A stretch of DNA of 10,146 nt from an uncultured Fretibacterium sp. (GTDB lineage Bacteria > Synergistota > Synergistia > Synergistales > Aminobacteriaceae). The stretch covers positions 1 through 10,146 of the forward strand of contig NZ_CALIAA010000286.1 in the NCBI RefSeq assembly GCF_938040765.1. Direction: 5' to 3'. A program made the position numbers and the translations under genes. How positions within the stretch are numbered: position 1 is the stretch's first letter; each line of letters starts with the position of its first letter. Shown here piece after piece: positions 1 through 6,839 of this stretch. The notes under the pieces are model-generated. The model saw only the letters and a list, made by a program, of their open reading frames with translations, had not been told where the DNA came from and did not search any database.

Positions 1-117
1 CCTGTCCTAGTACCCAATTCCAATGGGCCAAACGACCCACAGTATATTTCAGTATAACATCAAACGGGGAAAAATACGCAGACCTCATCTTCCTTAAATA
101 GGATACGCCGAAGTGCT
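1..117 (+). promoter_or_regulatory. AT-rich leader ahead of the exporter operon, probable promoter region
   Basis: This stretch is clearly richer in A and T than the coding DNA that follows. It contains the heptamer CAGTATA twice, at 40-46 and 50-56, ten bases apart. The second copy runs into TATAAC (53-58), a possible -10 element, but no convincing -35 hexamer sits 16-18 bases upstream. TAGGAT (99-104) is another weak -10 candidate. No open frame with a ribosome-binding site is seen. Calling it a promoter region is an inference from base composition and from its position before the first operon gene; the upstream gene is outside the window. Confidence 0.3.
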
Positions 118-204
118 GTGATGGTGGGGTTACGGAGACGGAATGTCCCCCTCCTGCGGGAAGGCCGGGAGCCCGCCGGAGCGAGTCGGTTTTCCCGGGT
201 CTGC

Positions 205-210
205 AAGGAG
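205..210 (+). promoter_or_regulatory. Ribosome-binding site that sets the ybhS start
   Basis: AAGGAG lies 9 bases ahead of the ATG at 220. It touches the in-frame ATG at 211, which is therefore too close to use it. The GTG at 118 and ATG at 121 in the same frame have no comparable site upstream. This favours a 370-residue protein beginning MFAQRLRAL. Confidence 0.65.
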
Positions 211-219
211 ATGGGATCG

Positions 220-1332
220 ATGTTCGCCCAAAGACTCCGGGCCCTGACGAAAAAAGAGGCGCTTCAGATCGTGCGGGACCCCAGCAGCATCGTCATCGCT
301 TTCATATTGCCGCTCACCCTGCTCTTCCTCTTCGGCTACGGCCTGTCCCTCGACGCCCGCGATATCCGCCTCGGGATCGCGCTGGAGGACGGAGGACAAC
401 CGGCGCGGGACCTGGCCCGGCACTTCGCCGAAAACCCCTATTTCAAGCCCGGCCTCGCCGCCTCGCGCCAGGAGCTTCTGCCCGGGCTGATCACGGGGGA
501 GCTCAAGAGCGTCCTGATCGTCCCGCAGGGCACCTCCGCCGCTCTTTATTCGGGCCAAAATTCGGGCCGGAAGGCCGCCCTTCAGCTGCTGACGGACGGG
601 AGCTACCCCAACTCCGGAGCCCTGGCGGAGAACTACACGGTGGCCGCGATCCTCCAGTGGGGAGGGGAGCTGTCCCGCACGTCGCTGCCCATCGCCGTGG
701 AGCCCCATTTCCGCTACAACGACGGGCTGGAGAGCCGGTACTCGCTTATCCCGGGCATCATGGCCGTCATCATGGCCCTGATCGGGACGATGCTCACGGC
801 CCTGGTCGTAGCGCGCGAGTGGGAGCGCGGGACCATGGAGGCGCTCTTCTCCACGCCCGTCAGCGCGCTGGAGCTCCTGCTGGGCAAGCTGATCCCCTAC
901 TACCTCCTGGCCATCTTTTCCACGTTCTTCAGCCTGGCCCTGGCAGTAGGGCTCTTCGGCGTCCCGTTCCGCGGCTCCCTGCCGGCCCTCTTCGCCGTGG
1001 CGTCGCTCTTCATGATGTCGGCGCTCGGGCAGGGCCTGATCATCTCGACGCTCTCCAAAAACCAGTACGTCGCCTCCTTCGCCGCGCTGCTCTCCGCCTT
1101 CCTTCCCGTCGTGCTCCTGTCCGGCTTCATCTTCGAGCTGAACTCCATGCCGTTCGTCCAGAGGGCGATCGCCGCCGTCCTGCCGGCGCGGTACCTGGTG
1201 ACCTGCCTCCAGACCCTCTTCCTGGCCGGCGACGTCTGGCCGCTCCTGATCCCCAACATGATCAAGCTGGGGCTGCTGGGTCTGTTCTTCCTGGCCATGA
1301 CGCTTCGATACACCAAGAAGGTGCTGGCCTGA
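220..1332 (+). CDS. ybhS: ABC-2 type exporter permease, YbhS-like
   Basis: Inner-membrane permease subunit of a YbhGFSR-type ABC exporter. The 370-residue protein has the ABC-2 layout: a cytoplasmic N-terminus with KKEALQIVRDPSS (11-23), a first membrane helix at about 24-42, a large extracytoplasmic domain (about 43-172), and five more helices at about 175-197, 222-246, 253-278, 284-304 and 345-363. VVAREWERGTMEAL (196-209) is the coupling region expected to contact the ATPase. KLIPYY, GVPFRGSL, LLSGFIF and PARYLV also match E. coli YbhS as I recall it, which is similar in length. The start is set by AAGGAG at 205-210; the frame is open back to 118, so a longer form with 34 extra residues is possible but lacks homology support. 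The stop lies 2 bases before ybhR, so the two are surely co-transcribed. The family exports drugs and cations in E. coli; the substrate here is unknown. Confidence 0.9.
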   Translation: MFAQRLRALTKKEALQIVRDPSSIVIAFILPLTLLFLFGYGLSLDARDIRLGIALEDGGQPARDLARHFAENPYFKPGLAASRQELLPGLITGELKSVLIVPQGTSAALYSGQNSGRKAALQLLTDGSYPNSGALAENYTVAAILQWGGELSRTSLPIAVEPHFRYNDGLESRYSLIPGIMAVIMALIGTMLTALVVAREWERGTMEALFSTPVSALELLLGKLIPYYLLAIFSTFFSLALAVGLFGVPFRGSLPALFAVASLFMMSALGQGLIISTLSKNQYVASFAALLSAFLPVVLLSGFIFELNSMPFVQRAIAAVLPARYLVTCLQTLFLAGDVWPLLIPNMIKLGLLGLFFLAMTLRYTKKVLA

Positions 1333-1334
1333 CC

Positions 1335-2444
1335 ATGTTCGGACGCATCCGTTCCCTGGTCGTCAAGGAGCTCTACGCCGTCCTGCTGGACCCGAAGACG
1401 CGCTTTCAGGTGTTCGTCGGGCCGTTCGTCATGCTCTTCCTGTTCAGCTTCGCCATCACCATGGAGGTGCGCAACGCGCCCCTGGCGGTCCTGAACCAGG
1501 ACAACGGGGACCTGGGGCGCAGGCTCGAGGCGGCCTTCACGGCGAGCCCGGCCTTCACGCGCGCCTTCAGCCTGTCGAGCGTCCCGGAGGTCGGGCCGGC
1601 CATCGCCGAGCAGAGGGCGCTGATGGTCCTGCGCATCCCCGAGGGCTTCTCGGCCTCCCTGATGCGCGGCGAGCCGGCCTCCGTGCAGGTCGTCCTGGAC
1701 GGGCGGAAGGCCAACGCGGTCCAGATCGCCTACGGCTACGCCGTATCCATCACGAACGGCTTCGCCCGCGGGCTCAGGAAGACCCTCACCGGGGCCGACG
1801 CGCTCCTGTCCGTGGAGCCGCGCCAGCTCTTCAACCCGAATCACGACTACCTCTGGTTCACCCTGCCGGTGCTGCTGGTGGTGCTGACCCAGATGCTGTC
1901 CCTGCTCGTCTCGGGCATGAGCGTCGCGCGCGAACGGGAGCTCGGGACGTTCGAGCAGCTGCTGGTCTCGCCGCTCTCGCCCCTGGAGATCGTGGCCGGC
2001 AAGGCGCTGCCGGCCGCCGCGATCGCCCTCGGCATCGGGGTCGCCATCCACGTCCTGGCCCGCACGGTCTTCGGCGTGCCCTGCCTGGGGAGCCTGGGGC
2101 TTCTGGCCTTCAGCTTCCTGCTCTTCATCCTGGCCTGCACGGGCGTGGGGCTCTTCATCTCCTCGCTCTGCAGCACGCAGCAGCAGGCGTTCCTGGGGGT
2201 GTTCACCTGCATGGTGCCCTTCGTCCTGCTCTCGGGGTTCGCCACGCCGATCGAGAACATGCCGCACGCCCTGCAGACCCTGACCCTGCTCAACCCCGCC
2301 CGTCACATCATCGTCATCGCCCTCGGCGTCTACCTCAAGGACATTCCCCTGCGCGAGGTCACCGTGCAGCTCCTCTGGCTCTGCGGGATCGCGGCGACGA
2401 CGCTCGGCGCCGCCGGGTGGTTCTTCAAGCGCAGGATACAGTGA
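1335..2444 (+). CDS. ybhR: ABC-2 type exporter permease, YbhR-like
   Basis: Second permease of the exporter, 369 residues, expected to pair with the YbhS-like subunit in the inner membrane. It begins MFGRIRSLVVKEL, with a first helix at about 27-43, an extracytoplasmic domain (about 44-170) containing ITMEVRNAPLAV and QDNGDLGRRLE, and helices at about 172-196, 222-245, 252-275, 283-303 and 343-363. SVAREREQGT-like SVARERELGTFEQLLVSPL (196-214) and SSLCSTQQQAFLGVF (276-290) are diagnostic matches to E. coli YbhR as I recall it. The frame is open far upstream (to 657), but that part overlaps ybhS and has no homology, so the ATG at 1335 is the start; GAAGGTG at 1317-1323 is a usable but distant ribosome site, and coupling to the ybhS stop 2 bases earlier is likely. 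A 123-base gap with repeats and hairpins follows. Confidence 0.9.
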   Translation: MFGRIRSLVVKELYAVLLDPKTRFQVFVGPFVMLFLFSFAITMEVRNAPLAVLNQDNGDLGRRLEAAFTASPAFTRAFSLSSVPEVGPAIAEQRALMVLRIPEGFSASLMRGEPASVQVVLDGRKANAVQIAYGYAVSITNGFARGLRKTLTGADALLSVEPRQLFNPNHDYLWFTLPVLLVVLTQMLSLLVSGMSVARERELGTFEQLLVSPLSPLEIVAGKALPAAAIALGIGVAIHVLARTVFGVPCLGSLGLLAFSFLLFILACTGVGLFISSLCSTQQQAFLGVFTCMVPFVLLSGFATPIENMPHALQTLTLLNPARHIIVIALGVYLKDIPLREVTVQLLWLCGIAATTLGAAGWFFKRRIQ

Positions 2445-2461
2445 CCGCCGCTGCGCCGTTC

Positions 2462-2494
2462 GTTCCCATTTGGTTCCTATTCGGTTCCCGTTCG
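2462..2494. repeat. Three 11-nt tandem repeats in the ybhR-ybhG gap
   Basis: Three head-to-tail 11-mers are visible: GTTCCCATTTG (2462-2472), GTTCCTATTCG (2473-2483) and GTTCCCGTTCG (2484-2494). They share GTTCC(C/T)(A/G)TT(T/C)G. The period is close to one helical turn, which would suit a DNA-binding protein, although slippage duplication is equally possible. They lie 18 bases after the ybhR stop, directly before the two hairpins. Confidence 0.75.
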
Positions 2495-2498
2495 GGTT

Positions 2499-2545
2499 GC
2501 AAGGGCCTGCGGCCCTTGCCGGGGTTCCGGGGCGGAGCCCCGGAA
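2499..2545. repeat. Double-hairpin element inside the operon
   Basis: Two perfect 9-bp stems with 3-nt loops stand 5 bases apart. The first pairs GCAAGGGCC (2499-2507) with GGCCCTTGC (2511-2519) around TGC. The second pairs TTCCGGGGC (2525-2533) with GCCCCGGAA (2537-2545) around GGA. No T-run follows either stem, so they are not typical intrinsic terminators. The arrangement resembles extragenic palindromic (REP-like) elements of GC-rich genomes. Lying between permease and adaptor genes, it may stabilise the upstream mRNA end or be an RNA processing site. The second stem ends 8 bases before the ybhG ribosome site. Confidence 0.75.
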
Positions 2546-2567
2546 GTCGAGAAAAGGAGTCTTTGCC

Positions 2568-3614
2568 ATGAAAAAACGGTTTGCCCTTGCGCTTTTCATT
2601 TTTGCGGCCGTCCTCGGCACGCTTTACGCGACCGGGAAGCTCGAGGGGCTGATCGATCGCTTCCGCGAGAAGGACCCCAACCGGATCCGGCTCTACGGCA
2701 ACGTGGAGATCCGGCAGGTGCTCCTGGGCTTCCGCGTCCCCGGCCGCATCGAGGCTATTCACCGCGAGGAGGGCGAGAGGGTGGCGTCCGGCGACCTGCT
2801 GGGCATTCTGGACCCCGTCCCCTACCGAATCAAGCGTTCGGAGGCCCGGGGGGCCATGCTCCAGGCGAAGGCGGCCCTGGACAAACTGCACCGCGGATTC
2901 CGCGCCGAGGAGGTCCGGGAGGCGGAGGCGCAGCGCGACCGGGTCCGGGCCTCGCTGAACCTGGCCGAGAAGGACTATGGCCGCATCTCCAACCTGTTCG
3001 CACGGAAGGCCGTCGCCAAGAGCGATCTGGACCGGGCGGCGTCGCAGCGCAGCGCCCTGAAGGCGGAGCTCGCGGCGGCCGAGAACGCCCTGGCGTTGGT
3101 GCGCGAGGGCTACCGCAGGGAGGACATCGAGGCGGCCGAGGCGGCCTATGAGACGGCCAATGCCCGGCTCGCGGAGGCCGAAAACGCCCTCTCGGACACG
3201 GAGCTCCGCTCCCCGGCGGAGGGGACCATCCTGACCCGCGTCTCCGAGCCCGGGACCGTCGTGGGGGCCGGCCAGGTCGTCTACGCCCTGGCGCTCGAGC
3301 GCCCCATCCAGGTTCGTACCTACATCCCGGAGCCGCAGCTCGGCCGGGTCCGGGTGGGGATGCCGGCGCGCATCGTCACGGACTCCTCCCCCGATCCCAT
3401 CGAGGGTACGCTCGCCTTCATCTCCCCGACGGCCGAGTTCACCCCCAAGCAGGTGCAGACCGAGGACCTGCGCACCGACTTGGTCTACCGCGCACGGATC
3501 CTGGTGGAGGACGACAGGGATGGACGGCTCAAGAACGGGATGCCCGTCACCGTCCTGATGGAGGCCGTCTCGATGGAATCCAAAGAAGCCTCCGAGGCCG
3601 CGGCATCGAGATGA
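2568..3614 (+). CDS. ybhG: HlyD-family periplasmic adaptor (membrane fusion protein), YbhG-like
   Basis: Adaptor subunit of 348 residues expected to bridge the inner-membrane permeases and the outer envelope. It starts MKKRFALALF, with an N-terminal membrane anchor or signal sequence (4-21). The first half of the lipoyl-like domain follows (GNVEIRQVLLGFRVPGRIEAI, 44-64, and REEGERVASGDLLGILDP, 66-83). A long Ala/Glu/Arg-rich helical hairpin spans about 90-210, then the second lipoyl half (LRSPAEGTILTRVSEPGT, 213-230) and a beta-barrel (to about 333, including GRLKNGMPVTVLMEAV). Length is close to E. coli YbhG. AAGGAG (2554-2559) lies 8 bases before the ATG. The last codons overlap the ybhF start by four bases (ATGA). 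Such an adaptor implies a Gram-negative type envelope; no TolC-like outer-membrane gene is in the window. Confidence 0.9.
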   Translation: MKKRFALALFIFAAVLGTLYATGKLEGLIDRFREKDPNRIRLYGNVEIRQVLLGFRVPGRIEAIHREEGERVASGDLLGILDPVPYRIKRSEARGAMLQAKAALDKLHRGFRAEEVREAEAQRDRVRASLNLAEKDYGRISNLFARKAVAKSDLDRAASQRSALKAELAAAENALALVREGYRREDIEAAEAAYETANARLAEAENALSDTELRSPAEGTILTRVSEPGTVVGAGQVVYALALERPIQVRTYIPEPQLGRVRVGMPARIVTDSSPDPIEGTLAFISPTAEFTPKQVQTEDLRTDLVYRARILVEDDRDGRLKNGMPVTVLMEAVSMESKEASEAAASR

Positions 3615-5407
3615 GCCCGGCCGAAAAGCGTCCGCCTGCAGGGCCCGCCTCGGGCTCCGAGATCGTCATCGAGGGGCTGGTCCGCACCTTCGGCCGGCGC
3701 GCCGCGCTGGACGGGATCACGGCGCGCATCGCGGGGGGGCGGATCACGGGCCTCGTCGGGCCGGACGGAGCGGGAAAGACGACGCTGCTGCGCCTGCTCT
3801 GCGGCCTCCTGGCGCCCACGGGGGGGCGGGTCACGGTGTGCGGGTACGACACGGCGGCGGATACGGACGCCATCCACGAGCGGGTCGGCTACATGCCGCA
3901 GCGGTTCGGGCTCTACGAGGACCTGACGGTCCGGGAGAACCTGGACCTGTACGCCGAGCTGCGCTCCGTGCCCCGCGAGGAGCGTTCCGCCCGATACGAG
4001 GAGCTCCTCGCCTTCACCGGGCTCGGCCCCTTCACGGGCCGCCTGGCGGGCCGGCTCTCCGGCGGGATGAAGCAGAAGCTGGGCCTGGCCTGCACGCTGC
4101 TCTCCCGGCCGCCCGTCCTGCTGCTGGACGAGCCGGGTGTGGGCGTGGACCCCCTGGCGCGGCGCGAGCTGTGGCGCATGGTGCGGGAGCTTCTGGCCCA
4201 GGACCGGATCGTCGTCTGGAGCACCGCCTATCTGGACGAGGCGGAGGCCTGCGACACGGTGCTGCTCCTCAACGATGGCAAACTGCTCTACGACGGGACG
4301 CCGGAGGACCTGGCGAAGCGCGTCGAGGGCCGGGTCTTTCTGCTGAGCGGGGCCGGCGGGGGGCGACGGAAGCTCATAGCCCCCCTGATGGAGCGCAGGA
4401 GCACCCTGGACGCGGTCATCCAGGGGTCGAGCGTGCGCGTCCTGACGAGCGACGACGGCACGGAGCTGAGGGGGGACCTGGACGCCCTCTCCCGCGAGGC
4501 CGGGATTGTCGCGGCGTCCGGGGCCCCGGCCGGACTCGGGCTCGGGCCGACGCCGCCCCGTTTCGAGGACGCGTTCATGCAGCTTCTGGGCGGGGCCCGG
4601 CGCGGCAGCGGCGCGGTGGCGGAGTTCTTCGGCGAGAAGGGGACGGGCGGCGTCTCCGTGGAGGCGCGGCACCTGACGAAGCGGTTCGGGAGCTTCACGG
4701 CGGTGGACGACGTCTCCTTCTCGATCGGACGGGGCGAGATCTTCGGGCTCCTGGGCCCCAACGGGGCCGGGAAGTCCACCACGTTCAAGATGATGTGCGG
4801 GCTGCTTACTCCCACGGAGGGCGGCTGCGCCGTGTCCGGCCTGGACTTCAGGACGGCGCCTGGCGCTGCGCGGGCGAAGCTGGGCTATATGGCGCAGAAG
4901 TTCTCGCTGTACGGGGACCTGACCGTGCTGCAGAACCTGCGGTTCTTCTCGGGCATCTACGGGCTGAGGGGCGGCGCGGCGGTGGAGCGCGTGGTCGAGA
5001 CGTTCGATCTGGGGCCCTACCTCTCCTCCCGGGCGGGCTCGCTGCCCCTGGGCTTCAAGCAGCGCCTGGCGATGGGCTGCGCCGTGATGCACGGGCCGGA
5101 CGTCCTCTTCCTGGACGAGCCGACGAGCGGCGTGGACCCCGTGACGCGGCGCGAGTTCTGGACCTGCATCAACAGCTTCGCGCTGAAGGGCGTCACCGTG
5201 ATGGTGACGACGCACTTCATGGACGAGGCGGAGTACTGCGACCGCATCGCGCTGGTCTACCGCGGCAGGACCATAGCCTCCGGCCCCCCCGACGCGCTCA
5301 AGGCCTCCGTGCGGACGGACGAGCGCCCCGACCCCACCCTGGAGGAGGCGTTCATCGCCCTGATCGAGCGTCAGGACGTGGCGGGGGCCGCCGTCCCGAA
5401 GCCGTGA
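3611..5407 (+). CDS. ybhF: Double-domain ABC ATPase of the exporter, YbhF-like
   Basis: Cytoplasmic ATPase of 598 residues with two fused nucleotide-binding domains that would power the YbhS/YbhR permeases. Domain 1 has Walker A GPDGAGKTT (50-58), signature LSGGMKQ (149-155), Walker B VLLLDEP (169-175) and the H-loop segment STAYLDEAE (204-212), where Ala206 stands at the usual His. Domain 2 has Walker A GPNGAGKST (382-390), an altered signature LPLGFKQ (478-484), Walker B VLFLDEP (498-504) and a canonical H-loop His535 in VTTHFMDEAE. A linker of about 100 residues (about 240-345) contains TPPRFEDAF. Length, GYMPQRFGLYEDLTV, the linker motif and LPLGFKQRLA all match E. coli YbhF as I recall it. 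ATG at 3611 overlaps the ybhG stop (ATGA); the ribosome site is weak (GAGG at 3594-3597), so translational coupling is likely. It is the last gene before a strong terminator. Confidence 0.93.
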   Translation: MSPAEKRPPAGPASGSEIVIEGLVRTFGRRAALDGITARIAGGRITGLVGPDGAGKTTLLRLLCGLLAPTGGRVTVCGYDTAADTDAIHERVGYMPQRFGLYEDLTVRENLDLYAELRSVPREERSARYEELLAFTGLGPFTGRLAGRLSGGMKQKLGLACTLLSRPPVLLLDEPGVGVDPLARRELWRMVRELLAQDRIVVWSTAYLDEAEACDTVLLLNDGKLLYDGTPEDLAKRVEGRVFLLSGAGGGRRKLIAPLMERRSTLDAVIQGSSVRVLTSDDGTELRGDLDALSREAGIVAASGAPAGLGLGPTPPRFEDAFMQLLGGARRGSGAVAEFFGEKGTGGVSVEARHLTKRFGSFTAVDDVSFSIGRGEIFGLLGPNGAGKSTTFKMMCGLLTPTEGGCAVSGLDFRTAPGAARAKLGYMAQKFSLYGDLTVLQNLRFFSGIYGLRGGAAVERVVETFDLGPYLSSRAGSLPLGFKQRLAMGCAVMHGPDVLFLDEPTSGVDPVTRREFWTCINSFALKGVTVMVTTHFMDEAEYCDRIALVYRGRTIASGPPDALKASVRTDERPDPTLEEAFIALIERQDVAGAAVPKP

Positions 5408-5534
5408 CGCGGGTCCGGCCGGCGTGAGACGGGCCCGGGACGGCCCCGTCCGCAACCCGGCAGTCCTCTTCGCCTCCCTCCGCTTTTTCCGTGGCCTTGG
5501 CAACAGACGCCCTCCGCCCTTCGTGTCAGAATGG

Positions 5535-5575
5535 GTCCCATAAAGTTGGCTTAAGCCAACTTTATGGGACTTTTT
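5535..5575 (+). terminator. Perfect palindrome plus T-run ending the exporter operon
   Basis: GTCCCATAAAGTTGGCTT (5535-5552) is followed at once by its exact reverse complement (5553-5570), then TTTTT (5571-5575). As RNA this folds into a 16-bp stem with a TTAA loop followed by a U-run, the form of an intrinsic terminator, 127 bases after the ybhF stop. The inner stem is unusually A/T-rich for this genome, and a palindrome centred on TTAA upstream of a metal-uptake gene could also be a regulator's operator. Little is visible in the rest of the 5408-5534 stretch. Confidence 0.75.
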
Positions 5576-5626
5576 GGTTGTCGGAGGCCTGTCCCTGATT
5601 GAAATCGGGGTTTGCTTCCTTGGAGA

Positions 5627-5659
5627 AATGGTGGAGGAATGGTGGAAGAATGGAGGTCG
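5627..5659 (+). repeat. Three 11-nt purine-rich tandem repeats covering the ribosome-binding region
   Basis: AATGGTGGAGG (5627-5637), AATGGTGGAAG (5638-5648) and AATGGAGGTCG (5649-5659) follow head to tail. Each carries a GGTGGA or GGAGG core resembling a Shine-Dalgarno sequence. The last, GGAGG at 5652-5656, is 9 bases before the ATG at 5666 and decides that start. The earlier copies could act as standby ribosome sites. They also create in-frame TTG/ATG codons upstream, from 5612, which are not favoured. Confidence 0.7.
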
Positions 5660-5665
5660 ATCGAG

Positions 5666-6769
5666 ATGAAGAGGTGTAAGAGGCTTCGTTCCCGGCTTGT
5701 TGGAGCCGTGGTGGTCCTTGCCGTGGCGCTGACCTGGCCGGGGAGCTCGGAGGCGCGGACGGTACGGGACCACCTGGGCCTCGACGTGGATCTGCCCGAG
5801 AAGATCGAGCGCATCGCCGTCGTGGCGCCGCTGCCGCTGGCCTCGGTGGTCGCCGTGTATCAGGGAGGCGACGTGAGAAACCTGGTGGGGATACCGCCGG
5901 ACCTGCTCAACACGGCGCGGCGCTCCGTGCTGGGGAAGTACGCGCCCGGCCTGCTCTCCGTGTCCAGCGACTTCTACAAGGGAGGGTCCCTGAACATCGA
6001 GGAACTGCTGAACCTGAAGCCGGACGTCGTCTTCTACTCCGGCGCCGTTCACACGGAGACGTACAAAAAAGCGGGGATCCCCGCGGTGGCCTTCACCCAC
6101 CCCAACATCGGCGGATCGGTCAGCACGCTCCGCACCCTGGAGATGTGGCTGGACCTCATGGAGCAGGTCCTGGGCGGGGAGAACAAGGCCAGGGGCATCG
6201 TCGCCTACGGCAGGGAGGTCGAGGCGGAGATCGCCCGACGCGTCCGGGACATTCCTCGGGAGAAGCGCGCCAGGGTCCTGATCCTGAGCAACTACAACGA
6301 TACGGCGATCAGCGTATCGGGCCGGAAGACCTTCGGGGAGTACTGGTGCGACGCCGTTGGAGCCGTGAACGTGGGACTGGACGTCGGGAAGAAGAACGTC
6401 AACATGGAACAGATCTACGACTGGGCGCCCGACAAGGTGTTTCTGACGACGTTCACGGCCCTGGTCCCGCAGAACCTGTACGACAACACGGCGGGCCCCG
6501 GTCACGACTGGAGCCACGTCCCTGCGGTCAGAAACCGGGACTGCCACAAGTTCCCGCTGGGCATGCACCGCTGGTGGCCGCCCTGCACCGATACGCCCCT
6601 GGCCCTGTGGTGGTTTGCGAAGGCGGTCTACCCCGATCTTTTCGAGGACATCGACATCCCCCTGAAGGTGAAGGAGTACTACGGCAGATTCTACGGCATG
6701 GAGCTCACGGACGGGGAGGTCGAAAAGCTCCTTTCGCCCGGGGCCGAGATGCGGCGGGACTTTTTCTGA
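5666..6769 (+). CDS. Exported ABC transporter substrate-binding protein, iron/corrinoid (Peripla_BP_2) type
   Basis: Periplasmic binding protein of 367 residues, probably capturing an iron chelate, heme, corrinoid or similar metal complex. A basic start (KRCKRLRSR) precedes a hydrophobic core (11-24) and a probable signal peptidase I site after SEA (28-30); there is no lipobox. The mature part has the class III binding-protein pattern: IERIAVVAPLPLASVVAV (47-64), IEELLNLKPDVVFYSG (111-126), AGIPAVAF (136-143), a long backbone helix around 155-195, then RVLILSNYND (203-212), WAPDKVFLTTF (253-263) and PLGMHRWWPPCTDTPLALWW (297-316), the last typical of iron-siderophore family members. The start follows the GGAGG at 5652-5656; the signal peptide begins exactly there. 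No FecCD-like permease or ATPase partner is nearby, so it must borrow a transporter encoded elsewhere or beyond the window. A methyltransferase gene starts 70 bases downstream with no terminator between. Family assignment is confident, ligand is not. Confidence 0.82.
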   Translation: MKRCKRLRSRLVGAVVVLAVALTWPGSSEARTVRDHLGLDVDLPEKIERIAVVAPLPLASVVAVYQGGDVRNLVGIPPDLLNTARRSVLGKYAPGLLSVSSDFYKGGSLNIEELLNLKPDVVFYSGAVHTETYKKAGIPAVAFTHPNIGGSVSTLRTLEMWLDLMEQVLGGENKARGIVAYGREVEAEIARRVRDIPREKRARVLILSNYNDTAISVSGRKTFGEYWCDAVGAVNVGLDVGKKNVNMEQIYDWAPDKVFLTTFTALVPQNLYDNTAGPGHDWSHVPAVRNRDCHKFPLGMHRWWPPCTDTPLALWWFAKAVYPDLFEDIDIPLKVKEYYGRFYGMELTDGEVEKLLSPGAEMRRDFF

Positions 6770-6823
6770 TGCCGTCCCGAGGCGCTCCGGGCTTTCGTTC
6801 TTGACCGAGTGCGGGTTTTGAGC

Positions 6824-6831
6824 AAAGGAGG
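6824..6831 (+). promoter_or_regulatory. Strong ribosome-binding site supporting a TTG start
   Basis: AAAGGAGG sits 8 bases before TTG at 6840. This near-perfect site fixes a non-ATG start for the methyltransferase gene; the next in-frame Met is residue 57, too late because it would leave the protein without its N-terminal region and start just before the SAM motif. Confidence 0.75.
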
Positions 6832-6839
6832 ATTTTCGA

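Noticed and set aside
118..219. 34-residue N-terminal extension of the YbhS-like permease
   Set aside because: No ribosome site precedes the upstream GTG/ATG, the extension does not resemble YbhS, and AAGGAG at 205-210 fits the ATG at 220. It is not fully excluded.
900..2891. Long minus-strand open frame opposite the permease genes
   Set aside because: It is antisense to ybhS, ybhR and ybhG, has a biased Glu/Gly/Arg/Gln composition, no recognisable motif and no ribosome site.
5420..5450. GC-rich partial hairpin soon after the ybhF stop
   Set aside because: The arms pair only imperfectly and no T-run follows; the palindrome at 5535-5575 is a far better terminator.
5612..5665. Earlier TTG or ATG starts for the binding protein
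   Set aside because: They would place a charged segment before the signal peptide and fall within the purine repeats; GGAGG at 5652-5656 is correctly spaced for 5666.
6769..6804. Mini-frame of 11 codons overlapping the binding-protein stop (TGATG)
   Set aside because: It is very short with no ribosome site or similarity to anything, and more likely arises by chance.
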